From Sporodiniella umbellata (lineage: Eukaryota; Mucoromycota; Mucoromycetes; Mucorales; Rhizopodaceae), in NCBI GenBank assembly GCA_025677835.1, contig JAIXMR010000058.1, forward strand, positions 97,468 through 161,467: a DNA stretch of 64,000 nt, read 5' to 3'. Positions 46,045 to 57,817 of the stretch are shown piece after piece. A program made the position numbers and the translations under genes. Position 1 is the first letter of the stretch, and each line of letters starts with the position of its first letter. Below the pieces are notes generated by a model. That model saw only the letters and a program-made list of their open reading frames with translations, had not been told where the DNA came from and did no database searches.

Positions 46045-47198
46045 AGCCTACACACATACTCTTTTTTTGATGTCATCGGTTGTCGTTACCATAACAACCA
46101 TTCTACTTGCATTGTCATAGCTTACTGTTCGTACTGAGCCTTCACCTATGTACACCCATCTCTATACACCCTTTTCTTTTCTATGGGTCTGCCTCTCCCT
46201 AACCACTCTCCTTGTTTTATTTATTTATACAAGTGTATGTGTGTGTGTGTGTGTGTGTACTAATCCTAACTGAATAGAATCTGTATGTAAAGACGATCCC
46301 TTCATGAATCTGACCAAGACTTTCAAGGTAAACCAAAAAAAAAAAAAAAAAAAAAAAGGACCTTTCTAGTAATACAAGTTTCTGATTGGTGTAATCTTGT
46401 TATTAGCCTAAATCGTTTATGGGCGAGTCGATAGAGGAAAACAATAGCCAATGGGTTCAGATGATCAAGGAGTTGGTGTCCGCCAACAATACGTTAAAAA
46501 AAGACTTGCAAAAACATTCTAGCAAAACTGAGCTGATGTGCGACGCCAGCCGTTACTACAATGGCTCGTCAGAGTCACAGCCTGTTGACGACGGGCTTTA
46601 CCACCCCACGGGTCGCATCTTGCAACGGCTACAACAAACAGATACTCGTGCGCTGAATCGGAAGTTACATCGGGCGTTTGATATATTTGACTTGAGTAGC
46701 ATGAGTAATGTGCTTATCGAAAACATTCTCAAGACAGAAGTGGAAACACTGTTTGGGGGTCCCCAGGAAGAGTTTGCTTCTTTGGTTCAGAGCATGCTGA
46801 GAGAAATAGCTCTCTTACGTATCACCATCAACGATATTCAAGTCGAGTACGTCAAGAAGATACAAGAGAGCTCCCTTGGTCTCGAAAAGGAAAACACCCA
46901 AACAAAAGAACCTGCCGCCCTTGACTGGGTGGCAGACATGTTTCATGGCGGGCCCAAGCAGAGAGTGATTCAACGTCGATGCTCTTTACCGACCACTGAA
47001 ATCACTAAAGAATTCTTGCCATCCTCTCGGGTCATTCGTCATAACCTCTTTCCCTCCACCTATTCTCGTTCCTGCGCTAGAAGAAGACTGGCTCTCTCCC
47101 TTCCAAACTTGAACCCCAGAGACCTTTCGATTCGAAGAAAAAGGTCGTTGTTGCCCATAGGCTCTACAAGTTGGCTTGGAAATAAAATCATAAAGTGA
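45037..47198 (+). CDS. Coiled-coil protein of unknown function, 506 aa
   Basis: Six exons: 45037-45265, 45331-45410, 45473-45595, 45705-45951, 46278-46327, 46407-47198 (1521 nt). The start is basic (MHRQRVRQRKNQQ), then a short Cys cluster (DVCLCCQRSHCEN) and a long coiled coil from about residue 65 to 240 (YLEERLRQSEEKVQQLEQLL; EDNLRSEIEEITQELATSKR). A second helical part follows (WVQMIKELVSANNTLKKDLQ; LFGGPQEEFASLVQSMLREI), then a basic Ser/Arg-rich C-terminus with RRKRSLLP. Resembles scaffold or tethering coiled-coil proteins, but no family is assigned. Intron 3 uses a GC donor (gcaagt) and intron 4 is long (326 nt) with (TC)n and (TG)n tracts. Confidence 0.8.
45999..46260 (+). repeat. (TC)n and (TG)n tracts in a 326-nt intron
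   Basis: A C-run then about 17 TC units (46007-46043), and about 11 TG units (46238-46258), inside intron 4 of the coiled-coil gene. Longest intron in the window. Confidence 0.9.
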
Positions 47199-47293
47199 CG
47201 TGTCTGAGCTGGCCGTAGAAATAAGGAGTATTTTTTTTATATTTTTTATTTTCTCTTTCTTTTTTTTTTTTTTTTCCCTTTTTTTTTATTTCC

Positions 47294-47326
<33 letters not shown>

Positions 47327-47558
47327 AGACTTTCTTTTCTGTATACAAAACCCTTTTTTTTTTTTTTTTTTTTTTTTTCTTTTTATATTATTTATTTTTA
47401 TTATTAAAAAAAAAAAAAAAAAAAAAAAGCATTTTTCTTTTTACATTTTCGATAAGAAATAAAAAGAAGAAAAAAAAATTTAAATTAAAAAAAAAGAATA
47501 TCAACAAAAAACAACAAACAAAACATTTTGTAAAATTATACCAAAAGAGAAACATATC
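47199..47558. other. Homopolymer-rich spacer upstream of the LDB1-like gene
   Basis: 360 bp almost entirely of T-runs then A-rich sequence (47231-47340 T-rich, 47357-47378 T, 47405-47428 A). The last 80 bp before the ATG are A-rich and T-poor, a plausible 5' leader. No gene. Confidence 0.6.
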
Positions 47559-48979
47559 ATGTCAACTGCTATTCCTTCCGCAGCTGGAGCCGCTACACAA
47601 CCCTCTGCTTTACACTCTCAAATGCAACCAGGCTCGCAAGGCTATACGAGTGCTCAAGCACAGGCACAGCACATCTTTAGACAAAAACAATTAGCAGCCA
47701 TCAAACATCAACAATTTATACAACAACAACAGCATTTGCAACAACAACAGCATCAATTACAACAGCAGTACATGAATCAACCACCAGCTCAACTGCTGAT
47801 GAAAAAGCAACAACAGATGCAACAGATGCAACAGATGCAACAGATGCAACACATGCAGCAAATGCAACAGCTGCAACTCTTACGAAGCCAAGAGCAACAG
47901 TTGCAACAACAACAACAACAGCAACAACAACAACAACAGCAACAACAACAACAACAACAACAACAACAGCAACAACAACAACAACAACAGTTATTACAGA
48001 GACAGCAAATGCAGTCTCAGCCTTCATCAGTAGCAAGGCCCGGTACGCCAGCGATAAAATCGATGGATTCACCTTCTGCCATGACGATTTCAAAGACAGG
48101 CCCAAGGTAAGTAAAAAAAAACCCGAAAAAAAAAAAAAATGCATATAAATACTCAAGTGATGTTAAAGAAAACGTTTCTTATCTTTCACTTTTCTATATG
48201 CATCTCTCGTTGTAGTGGAAACCAAACAAGCGGTCAAGCGGTACTTCGTCTACTTCAATTTGCCGAGCAACTGAGTCCTGGGGAACAGGTACAAAGAGTC
48301 TATGTTCTAGATGTGTACGAGGATTGTGAATAAGACTGACAACCTATGCTTCATCAGGCCACAGATCGTTCTTTTTGGGATGCATTTGTACAGGACTTTT
48401 TTACTGCTGCTGGCACCTTGAAAATGGGATTATTAAATACCGAGACCAACAAAAGAAAATCGTTTGGTATGACGGACTCCCTCCTTTATGTATACTCATT
48501 CAGTCTATAGAGGTCAACCAGTCGTTATTGGCACGTTATTTCCATACCAATTATCAGTGTGGTGTGAATTCTATTCAGATGACATTAGAAAAAACAGCAG
48601 AGTACATATTTCCAGGTGACATCATGAACGTAGAATGTCCTCGAGTTAGCTTTCTGCATAAATACGACAATGGGGTCTTGGTAGGATACACAAACAACGA
48701 CAAGGTTTTTCTTAGTTTTTTTTTTTTTTTTTTTTTTTTTTTAGGTTACTTCCACAGGTCATCTGATGGTAAGATTCACCATGTCTTCAGAAGGTGTATG
48801 GAAAATAGAACACATGGAGTTTTCAAGCCAAGGATACGATGAATATATCGACAGAGCCTCTATCAAAAGCGAGCCCTTGCCAAACTCAAAAAAAAAAGTG
48901 CCTCCTCAACATCTCGTATTTCCAGAGACTCCCATCAATAAATGGGGATTGGCTCCCAGAGTCTTTAATATCTTACAGG

Positions 48980-49010
<31 letters not shown>

Positions 49011-49676
49011 TTTACTTTGCCTCTAACTTTTTTATATGCTTTTTAGATCTCAGATATCGCTGAAAAGTTAGGGGAGGTCGTTTTTCATTCGATTGTGTCG
49101 GGCACAGGCCCAAAAGGTATACATTTCAAAAAAAAAAATACCGCATAAAGTTCCCCCTCCCCCTATCGCATAAAAAACTCATAGTATGATCATCCTTCTT
49201 AGAGAGCTTGGGTGCAATTGCTTATCACAAACAACAAGAATTATCTCGAGATCATGACGAAGGTTTTTTGATTTCCTAATTTTTATATATACACATACAT
49301 ACACCCCAAAAAAACAAAAAGATTGGATATTAAAACCGCGTGTTTAGACTCAAAATCTCAAGTGTTTGCCATGGCCCCTTCACCCATTGTAAAAACCCAA
49401 ACAGGCGCAAGACCTCAATCGTTCACACCTATGCAACATCAAAACGCCCTTAGACAACAGCAACAACAATTCCAGGCTGCTGCTGCCTTCCAACAATTTC
49501 AACAACCTCATTACCAACCCGCATACCCAAACAACACTACAACTAATAATCAATTTGCTACTAGTAACAACACACCCACCACAAGCCCAATGACTCGTAA
49601 AAGAAACAGTATCACAAATGACGTAAAATCGCCAGTGACAAGAAAAAGAACAAATACTGGCAACAGAAAACAATAA
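47559..49676 (+). CDS. LIM-domain-binding (LDB1/PtaB/SEUSS-like) transcriptional co-regulator, 538 aa
   Basis: Eight exons (introns 48107-48215, 48289-48357, 48467-48510, 48705-48744, 48979-49046, 49117-49202, 49263-49347). The N-terminal third is Q-rich with MQQMQQMQQ repeats and a pure tract of about 32 Gln. The LIM_bind-like core covers about residues 190-430: AVLRLLQFAEQLSPGEQ, RSFWDAFVQDFFTAAGTLKM, RYFHTNYQCGVNSIQMTLEK, VRFTMSSEGVWKIEHMEFSS, NKWGLAPRVFNILQ. The C-tail is Q/N-rich and basic (MTRKRNSITNDVKSPVTRKR). In fungi these proteins partner Flo8/Som1-type factors in morphogenesis and adhesion. The intron 7 acceptor at 49347 was chosen because it is the only one in phase. Confidence 0.88.
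47806..48000 (+). repeat. CAG/CAA repeat coding polyglutamine
   Basis: cagatgcaa-type repeats (MQQ units) at about 47806-47880, followed by a mixed caa/cag tract encoding about 32 uninterrupted glutamines at 47904-47990. The interspersed cag and caa codons reduce slippage compared with a pure repeat. Confidence 0.9.
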
Positions 49677-49893
49677 CATATTCCAAAAGAAACAAACAAA
49701 AAAAAAAAACAAAAAAAAATGACAGATTAAAAAAAAAAAAAACAAGTTTATATATTATTCTTATTTTATTTTCTTATGTGCGTATGTATGTGTGTGTGTG
49801 TATCGTTTTAAAAGAACCTACCAAAAAAAAAAACTTCCCCCCCCCTTTTCTTTTTTTTTTTTTTTTTTTTCATTTTTTTTTTATTCTTGTACA

Positions 49894-50420
49894 ATGACAG
49901 ATACAGACGAATTTTCTATTCCCTATGTTGAAAAACCTTCTGAAAAACTCAAGCGTGTTTGGCGTGAGTAAGTAACGATGAATAGACAACCATGGATATT
50001 TAATCCTGTAGACAACAGCTAGCGTTAGTAAAAAAGTTACAACTGGATGACTTTGTGTCATTTCGTTCGAATCTGCAAGGTCTAAACTATGTGGGTGGTG
50101 TTGATCTTAGTTTTCCTTTGAACGATCGGGAAAATGCCGTAGCGTGTTTGGTTGTCTTGACATTTCCAAAACTTGAAGTAAGAGTAGACCGGTTTTTAAT
50201 CTCTTACACGTTCTTTAAAACATGTAGACGTAGGTTATTTATCAAGAATTTCTAGAAACAAAACTTCATTATCCCTACATTGCTGGTTATCTGGCTTTTC
50301 GTGAGGTAGAACCTTTAATGGCCTTGCTGGATAATCTGAGATCGACAAAACCTGAAATATACCCTCAAGTCATTTTAGTAGATGGTAGGGTAAGATAGAC
50401 CTCGCGACAAAGAACTTGAC

Positions 50421-50452
<32 letters not shown>

Positions 50453-50882
50453 GTTTGTAGGCAATGGACTATTGCATCCTCGTCAGTTTGGCATTGCTAG
50501 TCATCTGGGCGTTTTATCAGACACACCCACCATCGGGGTGGCCAAAAACTTTTTGACCATCAAAGGCGACCTTGATGATTTCAAAGAATTAAAACAACGT
50601 TGGGAAAAGACACTTTGCAATAAAGGAGATCGTTTCGACTTGGTGGGCAAAAGTAAAACGGTCTATGGTACTGCCTTAAGAACAAGTAGTAAAAACCCAT
50701 TGTTTGTCAGTCAAGGAAATCAGATCTCTCTCGAACTTGCTGTGAAAGTGGTCTTGGCTACCTCGCCAAAGTATCGTATTCCTGAACCTATCCGAATGGC
50801 TGATTTAAGAAGCAGAGCTTATATTCGAACTGAACCCAAGAAGAAAAATGAACAGTCAAAGCCTATTTTACAACAGAAATAG
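49894..50882 (+). CDS. Endonuclease V, 270 aa
   Basis: Nuclease cutting near deoxyinosine in DNA or inosine in RNA. Exons 49894-49967, 50012-50177, 50234-50384, 50461-50882. Active-site motifs intact: YVGGVDLSF (first Asp), AFREVEPL (Glu), [20 protein letters not shown] (second Asp and substrate wedge region) and TIGVAKN (Lys). A basic, Lys-rich tail ([13 protein letters not shown]) ends the protein. Length is close to human ENDOV (282 aa). Intron 3 is a T-run ending ttgtttgtag. Likely nuclear or cytosolic. Confidence 0.93.
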
Positions 50883-50961
50883 TCTGCTGGCTCATATCTA
50901 TCTATAGATATATAAACAATAGAAAAATATCCATCTACCTATCAACCAACGCAATAAAAAC

Positions 50962-50999
<38 letters not shown>

Positions 51000-51135
51000 A
51001 GCTATAGTCGTGTGTTTTTTCTGCTTGCTTTTTCTTTATATGTCTGTTTACAATAAAAATAGGAAAAAAAAACTGAATTCTACATAATTTCATCTTTAAA
51101 CTGTCAACTGGTATGTATCAAAAGACTCTCATCGC
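50883..51135. other. Convergent spacer with long A-run
   Basis: 253 bp between the ENDOV and NDUFB7 stops, with 34 consecutive A at 50962-50995, one of the longest homopolymers in the window. Confidence 0.7.
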
Positions 51136-51550
51136 CTATTCTTCGGTGGCCTTGGCTTGTTGTTCCTTCATACGACGTTTGAAACTAGAAAACAGAGTGT
51201 GAGATGATGGAGGGTCATGGGTAACTTATTTTACTCGTCATATTGGCATTTTTCATAAGCATGGCGTTCGTTTTCACATTTCCAAGGAAGGTAAAAGGTT
51301 TCACCTCTACATTTGTTGAGAGGAATCAATAAACCGGCACAGTAATCACGGTATTCAAGAGGAATACGAGATTTTGCCATATCTTTTTGAGAGGCCTTTC
51401 CTTCTATTATTTGCACATTGTATTTTTTTTTTTTTTTGAAGAAAAAATCTTTTAGTCGTGCATTCTTTTGTTTATTTGGTGTTTTCAAAACAAGAATAAA
51501 AGCGATAGAGCATAAAAAGGGCAAGAAGAGTAACAATCTTTACCTGTCAT
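51136..51550 (-). CDS. NADH dehydrogenase (complex I) B18 subunit, NDUFB7 family, 74 aa
   Basis: Accessory subunit of complex I on the intermembrane-space side. Exons 51550-51544 (7 nt: ATG ACA G), 51403-51235, 51184-51136. Twin CX9C motif: CAGLLIPLNKC and CENERHAYEKC, preceded by RIPLEYRDY, the family hallmark; YLPWKCENERHAYEKCQYDD is nearly invariant. It ends FKRRMKEQQAKATEE. At 74 aa it is shorter than human NDUFB7 (137 aa). The first intron is 140 nt with poly-A and separates a minimal coding exon; ORF-only annotation would miss both ends. Confidence 0.92.
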
Positions 51551-51961
51551 TTTATTGTAAGTGAGAATAAAAGTATATAAAAAAAAAAAAAAAAAAAAAA
51601 TCTCGCTTGGAAGCAGGACAATGAGAGAGTGAGAGAGAGGGGACATGGCTTCAAAAAAGTCACGTCTGTGACGTATACAGCACTCTAATGTCCGAATGAA
51701 GGGGATTTCAAAAGGCTATTTTTGCCAAAGCTAAAATCATAGGACAGCTTACCTCGTTATTTGTCGTCAGTGATCAATCTTTCTTTAAAATACGTCCATG
51801 TTTTTCTTGTAGAAGAACCATAAAAAGTAACATTCAAAACAAATAGTAAGGTTGAGGTTTTTTTTTGAAAAAAAAAAAAAAAAAAAAAAAAAAAAACGCG
51901 CTTTTAAAACCAGCTTGTCATAGAGCAGTGTTGATTAAAGAGCCACGATTCTTTTCACATC
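51551..51961. promoter_or_regulatory. Divergent spacer, NDUFB7 / HIT gene
   Basis: 411 bp. A-run at 51580-51600 directly upstream of NDUFB7, with a TATA-like agtatataaa at 51572-51581 on the plus strand. T/A-rich stretch at 51859-51896, then about 65 bp to the HIT ATG. Both promoters must lie here. Confidence 0.45.
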
Positions 51962-52145
51962 ATGTTTCAATTTGGACATTTGAAGGTCTCAAAGAATGAA
52001 ATCTTTTACGAAAGTCAGCATTGTGTAGGGCTAGTCAACCTTAAACCGATTGCTCCGTAAATTTTTTTTTTTTCATTTTCATCATTTTTTTTTTTGGTCA
52101 TTTCAAAGTAACTAATAGACATAACAGTGGACGTAAAACATGTTT

Positions 52146-52179
<34 letters not shown>

Positions 52180-52626
52180 CAACAACCAAAAACGCATACC
52201 CTTTTAGATACTTTAATTGTACCCAAAAGATCAGTGGCTCGATATTCAGAACTATCTACAGCTGAGGCATGTGCTTGTTCATATTTTACATAGACGCACA
52301 GATTTACAGACCGTTATAGATAGCGGATATAACCCTGTCTGCTCGACGTGTAAGCCAAGCCATTGAAAGGCTATATCCCTCTACAGCAAGAGATTCTGTA
52401 TGGTTGGTACAAGATGGAGAGCATGCGGGTCAAACGGTAGACATCTATATACTATAACATCAAACAAACTGCTGGACATTAAATTCTATTCAAGGTTTCA
52501 CATGCTCATCTTCATATTATACCCAAGAGATATTCAGAGTGGAGTGAAGAAAGGGTCTCCAGAACTCTTGATGAAATGAAAGAAGAGGCAAACCACTTAA
52601 AAAAGTTAATTACTATAAAGGATTAA
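51962..52626 (+). CDS. HIT-family (Fhit/Hnt2-like) dinucleoside polyphosphate hydrolase, 138 aa, with 14-nt micro-exon
   Basis: Exons 51962-52056, 52119-52132, 52208-52270, 52324-52436, 52495-52626 (417 nt). Reads MFQFGHLKVSKNEIFYESQH, then VGLVNLKPIAPHNSGHTLIV, PKRSVARYSELSTAE, RRVSQAIERLYP, VQDGEHAGQTV and SHAHLHIIPKR, where HAHLHI is the HIT triad (HxHxH) with QDG-x-x-AGQTVxH typical of Fhit. The 14-nt exon supplies HNSG plus one base and is required to keep the frame. Hydrolyses Ap3A-like compounds. Exon 3 donor is gtgctt with acceptor gatag at 52323; a GC donor two codons earlier (giving EIADITL) is an alternative. No ORF over 60 aa is present, so it is easily missed. Confidence 0.88.
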
Positions 52627-53307
52627 TGTACTAAAGTGAAGCCTCTAAACTAATACAAGAGCTTTTTTTTTTTTTTTTTTTTTTTTTTGTAAATTACCAT
52701 AAAAACGCTTTTTCTACTTTTGTTTAGCTATGTAGGTAGTTCTTAAGGGTTACCAAAGTATAGCCTTATTAAAATAAAACGTGTCAAACCTTTTGCTACT
52801 TTTCTTTTTTAAGAGCTTTCCTTGCTCATCTACATTAACTTTTAGTATATTCCTCTGATCTCATCTTTGGTCCAATTTGCCTATTTTTTTTTTTTCACTT
52901 GATGCTTTTTTCGTCAAAGGATATACAAATAACTTAGATATATAATAGCATTTTACGATACGGCAACTACCTAAAAACAAGCCTTTTTGATAGCTTTAAA
53001 ACCAAACAATTCTATTTACAAACTCCTCCATTTCATATCAAGCATTGGACATATTATGCGAAACACTTGTGGCAACCCCATTACAAAGATCTACCTTCTT
53101 TTTTTTTTTTTTGAAAAATTAGCACGGAAAATTTCCAGTGACAAATCTAATAGTGTTGAGCAAGTCTAATTTAATTGTGTGTGTGTGTGTGTTGTTTTGT
53201 TTATAAGAGCCGCTCTCGTAGTAACACATGCGCCATTTCGTTTGTAAAGGAATCCGAATCTTTTTCTAAACAACTCCAACAACAGCTTTTTTTTTTTTTT
53301 CTTTTTA

Positions 53308-53339
<32 letters not shown>

Positions 53340-53679
53340 AGCCTCAAACAAATATAAGGAGGTTTTAAGGGTTACTGCAAGAAAAAAGCACACATAGCTC
53401 TGTTCCTCATTCATACTATTTCAACATACCCAAAGAGTACGTCCGAACTGAGTAATGCAAGCGGAGATTTACAAATTAAAAACTGGTCTAAAGGTTCTTC
53501 TCGGGCGAAGCTATTAAAAGGGCGATGGGGTCGTTTCAGTAATGATCATATCTTTTTTTTTTCCTTAATCAAAAGCCCATATAAGCTGTTGAGGCTGTGC
53601 CTTTTCAAGGGAGTGACGGAGAGATTTTAATAACACAGTCATGTCTCTATATCTTGATGGTTTCCTGTCCATTGTATAC

Positions 53680-53710
<31 letters not shown>

Positions 53711-54451
53711 ACTTCAATGCCTACGACTTTTTACAAAGAGCTTTTGTAATCAAACATTACAATACGTAATATCATTTAAATTTGTAGCAATATTCGTTTG
53801 TTGGCAAATGCATAAAATCTTTGTTGAATTAAAACTATGGGACGAAATAAGACTATATAAGAGAGATAAAAAGCAAATAGGCGTATTTGTGTGTCAAATT
53901 AGGTAATATCAGTCGTTGTGTTCATTGAACGATCCCGGCCTCCCAGTTACCGTAATCAAAAGGTTGCAGATATTTATTGATATTTGATGAAACTCTATTT
54001 CAAACTTTTGATTTTTATTATTAATTCAGATGATGTTTGAGAGATGTCATGGCTAGAATCAAATTGGCCTGACCACCACTAGCTCTCCCCCCCCCTCCCC
54101 TTTATTTTTCCCTTTTTTAACGTCTTTTTGGGAAAGAAAGAATGTTGTGTTTCAACTCTTGCGACGGTCTTAAAAGAGTAATCCTCCCGATTTTGCAGGC
54201 CATACGGCACTGTATCACATCACAATAGGATAGTACTCTTGAAGCAGACTACCTTTTGAAAGAAATACTGAATGAAGTCATCGAATTTAAGAATTCAGAC
54301 ATAAATATTGCTAATAAAACAAAGAGATTTTCTTATAGTATGCAATATAGTACCAAACAATTGGAATTAAAAGAAAAGGAGCTCCTACACCAGCGAGATA
54401 TTGTCTTTATTCTAAGAGTCGGGGTTTAAAATACAGAGTTGGCACCCTAGA

Positions 54452-54490
<39 letters not shown>

Positions 54491-54738
54491 TTGTGTGTAT
54501 ATCTTTGATTAAAAAAAAAAGGGGGATAAAGGAAAATTTCTTCATTAAACAAAGCTGTCCGTAACAAATCTTTGTTTGTAGTTTTACTTATTTAGGCTCT
54601 GCTGCAGTACTTCCCTCCCAAAAAGAAAAAGCCCATAAAAAAACTCAGTTTCTTAGAATATATATTTTTTTTTTCTGCCCACTCCCCCTTCTTTTTCTTC
54701 TGTTCTCTTTTTTTTTTCTTTTTTTCTTTTTTCTTAAA
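52627..54738. other. Gene-poor spacer, 2.1 kb
   Basis: AT-rich sequence with T/A homopolymers (52663-52688, 53288-53340), a (TG)n at 53178-53192, (CA)n at 53682-53711 and (GT)n at 54458-54485. A C/T-rich patch lies at about 54088-54120. I see no gene, RNA or mobile-element signature. Some short open pieces near 53370-53560 have no support. Confidence 0.5.
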
Positions 54739-55614
54739 ATGACGACTGCTTTTCTCAAGTAAGTGCGTTTTACCGAGAGTTTTGTAGTAATTGCGTTTCA
54801 TTTAAGAACCGCGTTGAGATTCAAGTCATCGCAATTGGGCGAGCAGAGATTGCAAATCGTTCCAGACGCAAATAAAGTTTTTTTAGGCGACAAGTCCTTT
54901 TATTTTGATTTTATTTGCCCTCAATATGCCACCGAATTAGATACCTGTGAATCTATCGTAACTCCTTTATTAGACCGTTTTGTTGGAGGGTAAAAAAAAA
55001 AAAAAATGCAAATGTGCCTGAAAGGTTGAAATAACTCCGTTAATTTTAAATATAGCAACAATATCACTTTACTAGGTTACGGGTATGCTTTTGAAATTGC
55101 AACAATTCGTGTTGCTAACCAAAATTAAAAGGCAAACAGACATGTATCCGAGATCAGAAGATCAGGGGATTCTTTATTCATTTGCCCACCAACTATTTGA
55201 TAAACTGAAAAATGCAGACTATCAAATATATGCATCTTGTCTGGAGTTGTACAATGAAAATATATTTGACCTTCTGGCCGACCATCGGGATCCTTCCGCT
55301 AAAATAAATCCTCAAGAAGAGATTCAATGGCTAGAAATATATGGAAAAAGAGCTTATACTGTAAAGGAACTATTAAGGTAAAGCCCAACTACATTTGGAC
55401 AAAAGGACTCACCTAAATAACCACTTAGCTACTACAAAAACTATCATCACAAGACGTGTTCGCATCACATTTTTTCCATTTTAATCAAAAGGTCACATAA
55501 GAAAAACGACACAACTATTTCCAAGATTCATTTCGTTTATTTGCACAAAGTAAATGCAAAATGCATGTATAAAGAAAGATTGGATACCATTTTAACATTT
55601 TTTTTTTTTTGAAA

Positions 55615-55645
<31 letters not shown>

Positions 55646-56171
55646 TATATAAAAGATTCAATACGACCAATATATACCCTATAATGACAGCAAGCTAATG
55701 TCTTTGATTGAAGATAACCATTCAAAAAATGACATGCTGCTGCTCGCTCATGTGGATACTTCAGGAGATCAGCATATCATCCCCACACTAGAATCTACAA
55801 ATAGATGGCGTCAAAAAAAAACGGATTACAGTTACGAACGTATCCACTCTGAACTCTCTCAGCTTAAAATGGACATGAAAACACTAAAAACCCGAAGAGA
55901 CAATCAAGACCTAGAGGATCAAATAAACATGTTGAGAGAAGAAATGGGATCTATGCGATCTTATATCTGTCAATTGACTGATGAGCTTGGCAAACAAAGA
56001 ACGCGACCTGTCATAGAACCTCCTTCCCCTCCCCCTCCTGAAATAACTCATACCAAGTTGACACCACCAACACAACAATATCTTAAGCCCTTAGAAAAAG
56101 AAAATAGTAGCGAGTTTTTCAGGAAAGGAATGATAAGGAATACGTCAAGTAACGAAACTCCTATTTTAGAG

Positions 56172-56205
<34 letters not shown>

Positions 56206-57424
56206 GAAACTATCTCTTCTTGACCTGAATTTTAACACTTGTTTATATATAAATAGAAAAACCTTAAGCTGTCAATTGAGAACTTTTCATTTCCTTCATG
56301 CCAGGACATTTCTAGTTTTGAACAACTTGATGCACCCATCTCACCAACATCGAATTCAAACATCTTGTTGGATGAGGAGGATACTTTGGAAGTGTTGGTG
56401 AGATTTTTGTTTTTGTATGCTAAATCTAGTCGTTCTCAAACTTTTTTTTTTTTTTTTTTTTTTTTTTCAGGCAGTACCCAATTGGTCTGACGGGGGTAAA
56501 GAAAGTATAACCAAACGTACATCCATATCTGCCGATTCGATATGGGAAGATACAGACAGTTCTATTGCCACTTCGTGTATAACGAGTTCAGCTGAAACAC
56601 CTACTCTGGCCCCTTCAAGCGATTTCAAGGGGGATAGGAAACAAAACCGAAAACTGCTAAAGATGCTACACCAAGCTCAGGCCGACTCATTGGTTAAGCA
56701 TGAGCTGATGGGGCGGCTTGAAAAAACCGAGGATTATTATACACAGATGCAATCTCATTATGAAGACAAACTGAACCAGCTAAGACTACATTTAACAGAA
56801 GTACAGAGAGAACGAGATGTTGCCCTCAAAAGAAGGTCAGTATCTCCCACCATGTCTATCTCGATAAGGGAGCGACCTGAAAGTGTACTGCAGCTACGCG
56901 AAAACAAGCAAGCCGAAGAACTAAGGTCTGAATACCAGGTTAAAGTAAAACAGCTAATTACAGAAAACCACGAACTGCGAAAAAAGAACGCGCAGCTTGC
57001 ACAAACTCACCATACAGCCCAACTCAAGGCCAATGCTACAATCCAGCAGTTGCAAAAAGACATTGAGACGCTTTCAAAACGAAATAAACGACAAAGTAGA
57101 GAGCTAAAGATAGAATCGGGCGGTGCCAAAGAGGCTTCTGCGCTCCACGAAAAGGAGTTACAACAACTAAAGCGCAGAGAAGCTGCAGCTTTAGAGGCTA
57201 AAAAGAAAACAGAAGAGGCCAATGAGGCACAGAATCAATTGATCAAAAAACGGTCGGAAGAAGTAGCATCGGCCAACTCCCACATGAGACAGCTTGTCAA
57301 TCTTTTGAGGAAATCAGCCAATGCAGGGACGTTTTTAAATGAATCAAATCTTGAAAAAATACTGAATGGAACCTTTACACCAACACCAACAAATGCACCC
57401 CCTCGTAGATCTAACAGACCCTAA
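54739..57424 (+). CDS. Kinesin-4-like protein with degenerate motor domain, 722 aa
   Basis: Eight exons: 54739-54758, 54807-54989, 55056-55082, 55132-55377, 55429-55549, 55695-56171, 56257-56397, 56471-57424 (2169 nt). The first ~235 residues align by eye to a kinesin motor: LRFKSSQ, GDKSFYFDF, ITLLGYGQT, YASCLELYNENIFDLL, KTCSHHIFSI, and the late-motor motif LMSLIEDNHSKNDMLLLAHV then LESTNRWRQK. However the P-loop GSGKT after GQT is absent (GQTDMYPRSEDQG), NxxSSRSH is HHKTCSHH, and the DLAGSE switch II block is deleted between exons 5 and 6. A coiled coil (residues ~240-300), a Ser-rich linker and a second long coiled coil (~480-690) follow, ending PPRRSNRP. Probably a non-motor microtubule or dimerising paralogue; function is inference. 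Confidence 0.82.
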
Positions 57425-57817
57425 AGTTGTACTCAGACACATACATCCACACATACTTATCTATACCAAGGCATCTTTATTCATTCACACTCATTCATCA
57501 CCTCAAAAAAAGGATTTCATAATTAAAAAAAAGTAGTATATTTTCACTCTATTTTAAACGTGTCTTGTGATATGATCTTGGCTTGAATATCTATTATTAG
57601 TGTGCATAGATGTTTTGTTGTTGTTTTTTTGTTTGAATGCAGAAGCCCGTCATTTTTTTTTTTTTTTTTTTTTTTCCAAAGCATATATTTATAGAAATTA
57701 AAATTCTTTTATAAAACAACCAAGCAGAAAGAGATAGAGATATGTATATATAAATGAACAAGACTAGAACCGAAAAAAAAAAAACAGGTGTTTTCTTTAT
57801 TCTTTCTTTCAAACATA
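57425..57817. other. Spacer upstream of MFS gene
   Basis: 393 bp, AT-rich, with a T-run at 57653-57675 and an A-run at 57774-57784. Contains the MFS promoter; no gene seen. Confidence 0.5.

Noticed and set aside
53370..53560. Minus-strand coding-like stretch with a DQFLICKSPLALLSS segment
   Set aside because: Interrupted by stops, short, and no family resemblance that I could name.
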